11,425 nt of DNA from JANXSD01 sp043758125 (lineage in GTDB: Bacteria; Bacteroidota; Bacteroidia; AKYH767-A; OLB10), in NCBI GenBank assembly GCA_043758125.1, contig JAYVOC010000146.1:1-11425 (forward strand), given 5' to 3'. Position 1 is the first letter of the stretch; every line of letters starts with the position of its first letter. Shown here piece by piece: positions 5,380-11,425 of the stretch. Under the pieces are notes generated by a model. That model ran no database searches. It saw nothing but the letters and a program-made list of their open reading frames with translations, and was not told the origin of the DNA. The position numbers were made by a program, and so were the translations under genes.

Positions 5380-5796
5380 ATGCTACAATTAAAGGATGCA
5401 CTTACAATTTTTGAAAAGAAGAATGGTAGAGGTTTGCGAATTCCTTTTTCTGTGCAGTTCTGTACTGCTGATGTTATTGAATGGCGTAAATACTTAAAAT
5501 TAAAGGCTAAAATTGATGCTTTGCCTGTTGATGCTCCTCAAAGAGCTGAAATGCTGGATAACCTTAATAAAATTGATTTTGGAGGTGATATTATCACTAT
5601 TGATAAGGCTGTTTTATCTGGCGCTGCTCCACTTTCAAGAGCAGAAAAGAGCGAGAAAAATGATGTTGTTAAGCGCTTTTCGCCAAATCATTCGCAGAAT
5701 AAAACCAGAAATTTTAAAATTTTACTCAATAAAGAGATTAGAAAAGCGCATTTGCGGTTGATTCTTAAGGTTAATAACCAGGAGGTGTTGTACTAA
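5380..5796 (+). CDS. Small conserved phage protein preceding the portal
   Basis: 138 residues from ATG 5380; an ATG at 5356 would add eight hydrophobic residues and lies inside the promoter-like element. The part IPFSVQFCTADVIEWRKYLK, ending in FGGDIITIDKAVLSG (around residues 65-80), has the 'PFSIxFxTADrxxxxGGEIIxxxxAVL' pattern I associate with short proteins next to portals in Bacteroidota phages. About 30 residues between the two halves (KAKIDALPVDAPQRAEMLDN) look like an inserted helical hairpin. The C-terminal third is basic. It has no signal or membrane segment. It is coupled to the portal-like gene by TAATG. Function unknown; a portal-associated or assembly role is inferred from position. 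Confidence 0.7.
   Translation: MLQLKDALTIFEKKNGRGLRIPFSVQFCTADVIEWRKYLKLKAKIDALPVDAPQRAEMLDNLNKIDFGGDIITIDKAVLSGAAPLSRAEKSEKNDVVKRFSPNHSQNKTRNFKILLNKEIRKAHLRLILKVNNQEVLY
5780..5787 (+). promoter_or_regulatory. Shine-Dalgarno sequence of the portal-like gene
   Basis: AGGAGGTG ends 8 nt before ATG 5796, within the end of the previous gene. It is one of two clear Shine-Dalgarno sites noticed in the window and fixes the portal start. Confidence 0.6.
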
Positions 5797-7112
5797 TGAG
5801 CGTAGATGCAATTCAGATTGATAATAACGTTGGTATGGCTGTGCTTGCACACCACAGTCTTGCAATTAATTTAGATAAGCCCAAGAAAGGTCCTGTTGAA
5901 ACAATTGAACTCAATTACAATATTACAGATTGGATTCCTTGGGGCGATTCGAATAATAAGCCCAAAGAAATTTTTGATAAGTGTAGTGTAAATACTATCA
6001 TCCCTGCAACCCTTGCTTGGAAAGCAAATACCGTTGCAATGGGTGGCGTTCGCCCAGGTTATTTACAATGGAACGATCTTACTAAAGAAGATGATTTTAT
6101 TCCTTTTACGAATACTGAAATAAAATCATTCATGCGATTGAATGATTTACAAATTTATTGTGAAGAAGCTTTGCGCGATATGTACTGGTGGAATATGGCG
6201 TATGCTGATTTTGGATTGAATGCAGATCGTACAAAAATTAATAATTTGTTAGTTCAGGAAGCGTACGAATGTCGTTCAGGTGTACAAAATCCGATTACTG
6301 GTTTAAGAGATTTTATTTATATATCTGCAAGGTGGCCATTGCGTGATATGACGCATATTAACAAACAAGCAGTAATAGATCCTTATTACGATGTGCATGG
6401 TCAAGTTCAAAATGGTAGAGATTTTCGTTATATATATCCTTTAGCATTTTCTATTCCAGGAAGAAAGCATTATCAAGATGCGCCGTGGCATTCTATTATT
6501 TTTTCGAAATGGATTGATATCGCGGAAAAAATTCCAATTCTTAAATCAAAAATGATGGATAATCAAATGCACATAAAATATGTTGTGCATATTCCTCGTA
6601 GTTGGTGGCAAGAAAAATATAAAGATTGGGATTCTAAACCTGATTTAAAAGAGGATAGACAAAAAGATGTTCTTGCAAAATTTAATTCTGTTTTAACTGG
6701 TATAAATAATACTGGTAAAACTCTTATGCTTACCTACAACGATACAAACGCTGCTAAGGATTATGCTAAATGGGAGATTAATGAATTAACTCAAAAGCTT
6801 TCAACGAATGATTATTTAGAAGATTCTGCGGAAGCTTCTTTACATATTTTATTTGCGCTGGATGTTGATCCAACGTTGAAGGGAAATTCTCCTGGTAAAC
6901 AAATGGGCGCAGGATCAGGAAGTGATAAGCGTGTTGCGTTTAATATTTTCATTTTAAATAATAAACCATATCAGGATAAAGTAACAAAACCACTTGATTT
7001 TATTTCGGAATATAATGGTTGGGTTGGACCAACTGGCGAACCAATTATATGGAGATTTAATTCGTATTTATTAGCTACAGAAGATACTAAATCAGATAAC
7101 AAAAGAATGTAA
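5796..7112 (+). CDS. Portal-like protein of Bacteroidota phages
   Basis: 438 residues, a usual size for portals. Residues 45-62 (DWIPWGDSNNKPKEIFD) and 72-83 (TLAWKANTVAMG) fit the N-terminal pattern of Bacteroidota phage portals. The strongest mark is 340-380: YLEDSAEASLHILFALDVDP, followed by the G-rich signature GAGSGSDKRVAF, which precedes the long C-terminal helix in this group. YNGW at 406-409 is also typical. The portal is the dodecameric ring at one head vertex through which DNA passes and on which TerL docks. Start: ATG 5796 overlaps the previous stop by one base and has AGGAGGTG upstream. It ends in a TAATG junction with the next gene. No capsid protease, scaffold or capsid gene follows, which is unusual. 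Identification is from remembered family patterns, not a search. Confidence 0.75.
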   Translation: MSVDAIQIDNNVGMAVLAHHSLAINLDKPKKGPVETIELNYNITDWIPWGDSNNKPKEIFDKCSVNTIIPATLAWKANTVAMGGVRPGYLQWNDLTKEDDFIPFTNTEIKSFMRLNDLQIYCEEALRDMYWWNMAYADFGLNADRTKINNLLVQEAYECRSGVQNPITGLRDFIYISARWPLRDMTHINKQAVIDPYYDVHGQVQNGRDFRYIYPLAFSIPGRKHYQDAPWHSIIFSKWIDIAEKIPILKSKMMDNQMHIKYVVHIPRSWWQEKYKDWDSKPDLKEDRQKDVLAKFNSVLTGINNTGKTLMLTYNDTNAAKDYAKWEINELTQKLSTNDYLEDSAEASLHILFALDVDPTLKGNSPGKQMGAGSGSDKRVAFNIFILNNKPYQDKVTKPLDFISEYNGWVGPTGEPIIWRFNSYLLATEDTKSDNKRM

Positions 7113-8104
7113 TGCTGTTTAAAGATATAGTTACAATAAGAAAATTTATCTCCGTGGCGAAGGATTCTTCGTTGGAGGATTTTAGATCAATTATGGAGAA
7201 TGATACTGAACAAAGTATTATTCTGCCAATTATTGGCGATGCGTTATTAACTGAATTGCAAGCAGCTGTTACTGCAGATGATGGAGCTAGTTTAAACGCA
7301 ACTAAAACTAAGTTGCTTGCTTGTGTTCGTTATGTTGTTGCTCAACATGCAATGCTTCAATTTGTTCCTTTGGGTAGAGTTACTTTTTCTAAAGTTGGTA
7401 TTACCGTAACACTTACCGATACTGAGCGTTCAGCTTCGGCTGAACAAATTTATGACGTGAAAAAACAATTGGAGATGAATATCTCTGGTGGTATTGAACG
7501 TTTGTATTCTTTTTTAGAAAGTAATAAAGAAGCTCTTGATACGTGGGTGTCAAGTGCTGCATTTACTTTGCTACGCTGTAATTTTATTAATTCTGCTATT
7601 GAATTTAACAGGTATTTTGCTATAAATAGTTCTCGTCAATTTTTTCAGCGCTTGCGAGCTATACTAACAAATATTGAAGATTCAAAAATAAAATCTGCTT
7701 TAGGAAATGATTTGTACGATGAAATAAAATTACAAATTAAAGTTGGAAATATTTCTAATAATAATTCTAAAATTTTAGATTACATTAAAATTTTAGTTGC
7801 AAATGCTGCTATTGTTGACGCAGTTATTCAATTTGATATTGATTTTACTACTTCTGGTTTACAACTTTCATTTGTTACAGAGGAGCACGGAAAGAAACAA
7901 CAGAAAACACCAGCTGATCAAATAAGATTAGCGAATCTTTCGAAGTCGTGTGGGATGTTAGCTGAAAGCAAATTAAAAGATTTGATTGATTATTTGTATG
8001 TCAATGCAGATACTTATCCGCTCTACAAAGCTTCGTCATCTTACATAGCACCCGTTAATCCTATATCAATAAACGAATCCGGAAGCGGAATAGCAATGTT
8101 TTAA
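7112..8104 (+). CDS. DUF6712-like protein with internal duplication, probable head-tail connector
   Basis: 330 residues. It has two copies of the same plan. Copy 1: LPIIGDALLTEL (38-49), LLACVRYVVAQHAM (68-81), VTFSKVGITVT (90-100). Copy 2: IKSALGNDLYDEIK (193-206), ILDYIKILVANAAIVDAV (221-238), IDFTTSGLQLSF (243-254). The 'IGdxLyxeL' motif, an alanine-rich helix and a beta hairpin with G recur in order, so the protein arose by duplication of a domain of about 150 residues. This matches the family I know as DUF6712 in Bacteroidota phages and recalls head-completion connectors of the gp6 type. A connector role is inferred from this and from its place after the portal. It shares a TAATG junction with the portal gene. 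Confidence 0.65.
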   Translation: MLFKDIVTIRKFISVAKDSSLEDFRSIMENDTEQSIILPIIGDALLTELQAAVTADDGASLNATKTKLLACVRYVVAQHAMLQFVPLGRVTFSKVGITVTLTDTERSASAEQIYDVKKQLEMNISGGIERLYSFLESNKEALDTWVSSAAFTLLRCNFINSAIEFNRYFAINSSRQFFQRLRAILTNIEDSKIKSALGNDLYDEIKLQIKVGNISNNNSKILDYIKILVANAAIVDAVIQFDIDFTTSGLQLSFVTEEHGKKQQKTPADQIRLANLSKSCGMLAESKLKDLIDYLYVNADTYPLYKASSSYIAPVNPISINESGSGIAMF

Positions 8105-8106
8105 TT

Positions 8107-8388
8107 ATGGCACTAATTAAAAAACCTGTGAGCGATGCTTGGCTAAGAAAATACAATGCTGTTTTAATAACGGTTCTTGTTTTTATTGGCGGTTTTACCT
8201 CTGTAATGGTAGGTAATGTATATGTGATGATTATGAAAGATCATGATAAGAGTATTCAGTATACTGAAAAAGTTGATGCTATTGAAAATAGAGTGCAAGC
8301 ACTCGAATATATTGCTGGATTGCCAAAAGAAAAGAAAAATCTTATTAAAAATAATGAAACATCATGTCTGATTTTTCCAAGGCGTTAA
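8107..8388 (+). CDS. Small single-pass membrane protein next to endolysin
   Basis: 93 residues. A short basic N-terminus (KK, R14-K15) precedes one hydrophobic segment at 18-43 (AVLITVLVFIGGFTSVMVG...). A charged helical region with coiled-coil character follows (44-72, KSIQYTEKVDAIENRVQALE). Topology is probably N-in with a periplasmic coiled coil, as for i-spanins or some small holin-like proteins. The end of the gene overlaps the endolysin start by 25 nt, and position alone suggests a lysis role. A membrane-anchored structural accessory is the alternative. The last ~15 residues are encoded within the overlap, so they may be little constrained. Confidence 0.6.
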   Translation: MALIKKPVSDAWLRKYNAVLITVLVFIGGFTSVMVGNVYVMIMKDHDKSIQYTEKVDAIENRVQALEYIAGLPKEKKNLIKNNETSCLIFPRR

Positions 8389-8924
8389 CAAAACTGATAG
8401 GTGCAGAAGGTGCCTATGCAAACAATCCGAATGATCGCGGACAAGAAACCTATTTTGGTATTTCTCGCAGATCATTTCCCCAGTGGATAGGATGGAAAAC
8501 TATTGATGGTTTACGCACAGAACCAGGATTCCCGAAAACCCTTGGTAATGTTGTGGTATTGACTGAGCAAGTAAAAGATTTATATAAACAAGAGTTTTGG
8601 GATAAAATTCATGGCGATGAAATAAAATCACAAGATATAGCTAACGAAATTTTTGATACAGCTGTAAATATGGGTTGCGATGTTGCAATTCGTTTTGCTC
8701 AACATGCATTAAATCTTTTAAATAGAAATCAAAAAAATTATTCTGATCTAAATGCTGATGGTGTTTTTGGAAAACTAAGTTTAAATACACTAAATAATTT
8801 TGATGAGGAATTGATTTTGTTACGCGCATTAAATGCATTACAAGCGAATAAGTATATCACGTTGTGCGATCGTGATAGCAGTCAGGAAGTTTTCTTTCGT
8901 GGATGGTTAAAAAGGGCTAGTTAA
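8364..8924 (+). CDS. Endolysin, glycoside hydrolase family 108-like muramidase
   Basis: 186 residues, the normal size for GH108 phage lysozymes. The N-terminus has the family motif: E15-G16-A-Y18, then NPNDRGQETYFGI (21-33). E15 is the expected catalytic glutamate. Residues 70-117 (VKDLYKQEFWD, FDTAVNMGCDVAIRFAQHAL) fit the rest of the lysozyme domain. From about 120 a small peptidoglycan-binding part follows, with DLNADGVFG at 128-136, and the C-terminus ends FFRGWLKRAS as in relatives. It would cut the glycan strand of the host wall at lysis. There is no signal peptide, so release needs the holin-like protein encoded at 9236. Start ATG 8364 is chosen because the catalytic motif falls at the normal distance; it overlaps the upstream gene by 25 nt. 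Confidence 0.87.
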   Translation: MSDFSKALTKLIGAEGAYANNPNDRGQETYFGISRRSFPQWIGWKTIDGLRTEPGFPKTLGNVVVLTEQVKDLYKQEFWDKIHGDEIKSQDIANEIFDTAVNMGCDVAIRFAQHALNLLNRNQKNYSDLNADGVFGKLSLNTLNNFDEELILLRALNALQANKYITLCDRDSSQEVFFRGWLKRAS

Positions 8925-8945
8925 ACACTTAATATTAAAACTAAG

Positions 8946-9236
8946 ATGAAACTTTTAAAATTACAAATTAAGGATAAAAAAAGTTCGATTCGTGTACAGG
9001 TTACTGATAACAGCGTATCACCAACAATAACTTTCGATAAGATATTATGTATTAATGATATTAAAGTTGAAGTAGATGACATTGTAAATCCTACGCGTAT
9101 TTTATTTATTTCAAAAGGCAAGGTTGAAATAATAATTAATTCCGATTTTTTACCAGAAGGTCAACTAATTTATGCATTCTATAACGTAATTTGCATCCAT
9201 TTCGATTTGTCTGATTTAACAACAATTGAAATATAA
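8946..9236 (+). CDS. Small hypothetical protein between endolysin and holin-like genes
   Basis: 96 residues, predicted mostly beta strand (alternating hydrophobics: LQIKDKKSSIRVQVTDN, KVEVDDIVNPTRILFISKGK). It has no signal peptide, membrane helix or catalytic motif that I can see. The 21-nt gap before it has no Shine-Dalgarno site, and its stop shares a base with the next ATG (TAATG). The gene lies in the lysis cluster but nothing links it to lysis. I do not recognise the family. Codon use agrees with its neighbours, which supports it as a real gene. Confidence 0.6.
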   Translation: MKLLKLQIKDKKSSIRVQVTDNSVSPTITFDKILCINDIKVEVDDIVNPTRILFISKGKVEIIINSDFLPEGQLIYAFYNVICIHFDLSDLTTIEI

Positions 9237-9760
9237 TGAGCAAACCATTTAAGGAAACAAAAGTAGGACAGTTTTTACAATCCAAAGGATTTAATGCCGT
9301 GTTGCACATGGTGGGAAATACTATACCGTTGGTAGGTACACTGGCTACACTGGCTACTGTTAAGGATTTAGTACTGGGTACTGATAGTACTGTTCCAGAA
9401 GTCGAATTAACACCTGAAGAGAAATTGCAATTTTTAGAATTGTATAAAGAAGCTGTAAACGAATTTGATTTACAACTAAAGGATGTGGCTAATGCTCGCA
9501 GTAGAGAAGTTGAATTAAATGTTTCGGAACAATCATCTTGGTTGGCTAAAAATATTACTTCAATTCTTGCTTTGATGCTTGTAATGGCATTTATTAGTTT
9601 GTGTTTTACGTATGTTCTTAGCGTAACTCCTGACCCAATGGTTGCAGGTGTTTTACACGACTTCAAAGATTTAATGTTGTTGCTCTGCGGATATTATTGG
9701 GGCTCTTCTTCCAATTCTAAAATCAAGGATAATATTATCAATAAATTGACCCCTCGTTAA
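9236..9760 (+). CDS. Holin-like membrane protein (HP1/3TMs type)
   Basis: 174 residues. A moderately hydrophobic segment lies at 21-47 (AVLHMVGNTIPLVGTLATLA...), a charged helix at 59-94 (TPEEKLQFLELYKEA, QLKDVANARSREVELN) and two transmembrane segments at about 107-129 and 137-156, ending in CGYYWGSSSNSKIKD. The order of long charged amphipathic helix with 'DVxNARxRE', two hydrophobic helices and a terminal YYWGSS-x-SK motif is that of the 3TM holin family of phages. It would form the membrane lesion that lets the cytoplasmic endolysin reach the wall. Location 0.3 kb after the endolysin supports this. TAATG junctions at both ends tie its expression to its neighbours. Alternative: a related membrane protein not acting as holin. 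Confidence 0.68.
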   Translation: MSKPFKETKVGQFLQSKGFNAVLHMVGNTIPLVGTLATLATVKDLVLGTDSTVPEVELTPEEKLQFLELYKEAVNEFDLQLKDVANARSREVELNVSEQSSWLAKNITSILALMLVMAFISLCFTYVLSVTPDPMVAGVLHDFKDLMLLLCGYYWGSSSNSKIKDNIINKLTPR

Positions 9761-10554
9761 TGCACGAAATTGAATTTACTGTTGCTCGTAGCCGCAAGGT
9801 TTATAAACGAAGTGTTGCTTCTACTTTTAAAGAGTATGACGCAAATGCTTTGCTTGCTTTGTGCTATGCAGCTGTAGGAAAATTTAACGATAATGTAAAA
9901 GGTTTACTGCTGTTGTGGAGATTGCTAAAAATTCCTGCACGTGTATTTTTCAAAATGAAACGTGCACAAGTAAATCAAATTTATGAGCAACTTTTATTTA
10001 TTAGTGATGAAAAAAAAGTTTTCGAAAATTGGCTAATCACAAAATTACGTCCACGATTTAGTTTATATTATTTTTTAGGTCCCGAAGGCTCACTTGAAGA
10101 TGTTTCAACTCTACAACTTGCGTTAGCTGAATCAAAAAATATGCAATTCCATAAGGATGGAAGCAAAATTGCACTGGAAGAACTTGCAGCCATTCTGTAT
10201 ACGAAGGTTTCGCCACTTAGGTGGATGCTATACAAGCTTAAATTAATTGATAAGCTTAAAATAGACTTTAATCCGAATACAGCTGAACGTAATGCAAAGC
10301 ACTTTAAAACTGTTCCATTGTATAAACTCTTGGCGGTTCAATTAAATTTTTTAGGAATATTAAATTATTTCGAAGAGGCCTTCCCTAATATACCTCGTGG
10401 AAGTAATGATGCTAGCCCTTATGGATGGGCTGGTTTGATTTATGAATTAGCGGGGGAAAAATTAGGTTCAATTGAACAGGTAGAGAAACGATCTGTTTAC
10501 CAAACATTTTTGTTTATTGATAAAATAGAATTCGATTTAAATAAAAATAAATAA
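9760..10554 (+). CDS. Conserved Bacteroidota-phage protein of unknown function, probable structural accessory
   Basis: 264 residues, largely helical. It has an early basic part (ARSRKVYKR), STFKEYDANALLALC at 21-35, an aromatic section RFSLYYFLGPEGSLEDVSTL (99-118) and DGSKIALEELAAILYTKVSP at 133-152. The distal part has LNYFEEAFPNIPRG (201-214) and YGWAGLIYELAGEKLGSIEQ (221-240). The 'TFxE...LxxLAAxLY' block and the C-terminal 'PxGWxxLIYxLAxxxxG' block match a family I remember from late regions of Bacteroidota phages, with no known function. No signal or clear transmembrane helix. It is coupled to the holin-like gene by TAATG, and the next gene follows after 3 nt. A tail or neck accessory role is inferred from position. 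Confidence 0.65.
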   Translation: MHEIEFTVARSRKVYKRSVASTFKEYDANALLALCYAAVGKFNDNVKGLLLLWRLLKIPARVFFKMKRAQVNQIYEQLLFISDEKKVFENWLITKLRPRFSLYYFLGPEGSLEDVSTLQLALAESKNMQFHKDGSKIALEELAAILYTKVSPLRWMLYKLKLIDKLKIDFNPNTAERNAKHFKTVPLYKLLAVQLNFLGILNYFEEAFPNIPRGSNDASPYGWAGLIYELAGEKLGSIEQVEKRSVYQTFLFIDKIEFDLNKNK

Positions 10555-10557
10555 TTT

Positions 10558-11079
10558 ATGATCGATACGATGTATGTAAGTGATTGGCTAACGTTATTCG
10601 AGCAAATGGCTTCGAATAATAAAGCTATTTCGCACGATCCAAATATTGATAATAATAATGTTCGCTTTTTTGCTGATGATAAATTTTTTTCGGGAAATGA
10701 ATTAACTGGAATTGCCGTTGTTTGTTCTCCGCCAATTTCGAAAATGATCGGTGTGCTAGACAATGCTTTGCAAAATTATGATTTTGAATTATGGTTTTTG
10801 AAGCAGTGTGACAAAGGTGATGAAGTTGCAATGCGTGAAGCTTGGCGAAATGGTGAGTTACTTGCATTAGATTTTATTTCTGTTTTGGATTTCAAATCTT
10901 CTTCTTATAATAATCCTGATCAACGTTTGTTAGCAGGTTTTAAAATTAGCGATTGTACGATTGATAATATTGGACCAATTGGTAAAAATTATTTTGGTGC
11001 AGCACTTACAATTAAAGTTGCTTCATTGCGAAATTTACAATTAGATGATTCTCGTTGGTACAATTCTTATAATTTATAA
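10558..11079 (+). CDS. Probable tail-completion or neck protein
   Basis: 173 residues. VSDWLTLFEQMASNNKAISHD at the start, a central part around FSGNELTGIAVVCSPPISKM (44-63), NYDFELWFLKQCDKGDE (73-89) and a C-terminal beta region with GFKISDCTIDNIGPIGKNYF and ALTIKVASLRN. The plan of helical start, beta middle with 'lxGxxxPxL', a 'DxWDrxxxxGxxiL' like helix (here EAWRNGELLALDFI) and beta end with 'GxrltfxL' is one I associate with small neck or tail-terminator proteins of Bacteroidota phages. Its position just before a probable structural gene agrees. Start: ATG 10558 lies 3 nt after the previous stop; ATG 10570 is an alternative. Exact role unproven. Confidence 0.55.
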   Translation: MIDTMYVSDWLTLFEQMASNNKAISHDPNIDNNNVRFFADDKFFSGNELTGIAVVCSPPISKMIGVLDNALQNYDFELWFLKQCDKGDEVAMREAWRNGELLALDFISVLDFKSSSYNNPDQRLLAGFKISDCTIDNIGPIGKNYFGAALTIKVASLRNLQLDDSRWYNSYNL

Positions 11080-11082
11080 TTT

Positions 11083-11425
11083 ATGGCTTTATCATATCCT
11101 ATTGTACCTGCAACGTATGCATTTAGCCAAAACCCAATAATTGTTGAGGTTGCAACAAATATTGTTGATTTAGGATATGTAATGCCAAAGGTTTGCCTTG
11201 GTGTTACTGTATTTGGTATTGAATATATTTTTGAATCTGATATTGATGAGGGTTATTGCCATTGGAATATTGCTGAAATTTTAAATAAAATTTTGGATGG
11301 AAACATTGCGAATAAACCAATAGTCCCAGGAATTAATGTAATAACATGTTCTGATACATTAATGCCCTACTCATTACATTTGTTTGAGGTATATGGAATA
11401 CCATCAGTTGTTGACCACGGCTCAG
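11083..11425 (+). CDS. Probable phage structural (tail/fibre-type) protein, 5' part only
   Basis: Open from ATG 11083, 3 nt after the previous stop, to the end of the window: 114 codons with no stop. It begins MALSYPIVPATYAFSQNPII, then VEVATNIV and a series of beta-rich segments (KVCLGVTVFGIEYIFESD). 'AFSxNPI' near the start followed by beta strands is a pattern I recall from long structural proteins in Bacteroidota phage tail regions. The full length, domains and role cannot be judged from this fragment. Confidence 0.6.
   Translation, partial: MALSYPIVPATYAFSQNPIIVEVATNIVDLGYVMPKVCLGVTVFGIEYIFESDIDEGYCHWNIAEILNKILDGNIANKPIVPGINVITCSDTLMPYSLHLFEVYGIPSVVDHGS

Noticed and set aside
9136..9666. 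176-codon minus-strand open frame
   Set aside because: Lies antisense to the holin-like and 96-residue genes, has low-complexity Ser/Thr/Asn composition, no family features and opposes all neighbours.

Overview
The window looks like part of a temperate-phage or prophage genome from the phylum Bacteroidota. The evidence is low GC with many AT-ending codons, near absence of Shine-Dalgarno sequences, one promoter candidate close to the Bacteroidota TTTG / TAnnTTTG type, and several protein families I associate with Bacteroidota phages: a TerL with GRRTGKT, a portal-like protein with GAGSGSDKR, a DUF6712-like protein, and an HP1-type holin. All genes are on the + strand. No integrase, repressor or attachment site is visible, so I cannot tell an intact prophage from a free phage or a remnant.

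Layout. (1) Packaging operon, 79-3833: a conserved Bacteroidota-phage protein of unknown role, a phospholipase-D-like protein, a terminase-small-subunit-like protein, a helix-turn-helix-like protein and the large terminase, with overlapping genes throughout. (2) An inserted block, 3834-5338. It has a GC-richer structured non-coding segment, hairpins, a Bacteroidota-type promoter candidate, a SymE-family toxin-like gene, a previously uncalled 47-codon acidic gene overlapping it, a zinc-ribbon protein, a second structured GC-rich segment and a strong intrinsic terminator. This is the organisation of a phage moron. (3) Head/neck and lysis operon, 5380 onward: a small conserved protein, the portal-like protein, the DUF6712-like protein, a one-TM protein, a GH108-type endolysin, an unknown small protein, a holin-like protein, two probable neck/tail proteins, and the start of a structural gene that runs off the right edge. 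No major capsid protein could be identified.

The most distinctive observation is a bipartite element that precedes both phage operons with identical spacing: TGTCCTTTTTTT, 16 nt, TTGTTTTGC, 3 nt, start codon (39-81 and 5340-5382). The second copy directly follows the terminator, and the first follows what looks like the 3' half of one. I interpret it as a phage promoter giving leaderless or nearly leaderless mRNAs. It fixes the start of the first gene at GTG 79 and of the pre-portal gene at ATG 5380. Inside the operons, coupling by TAATG junctions and short overlaps replaces ribosome binding sites.
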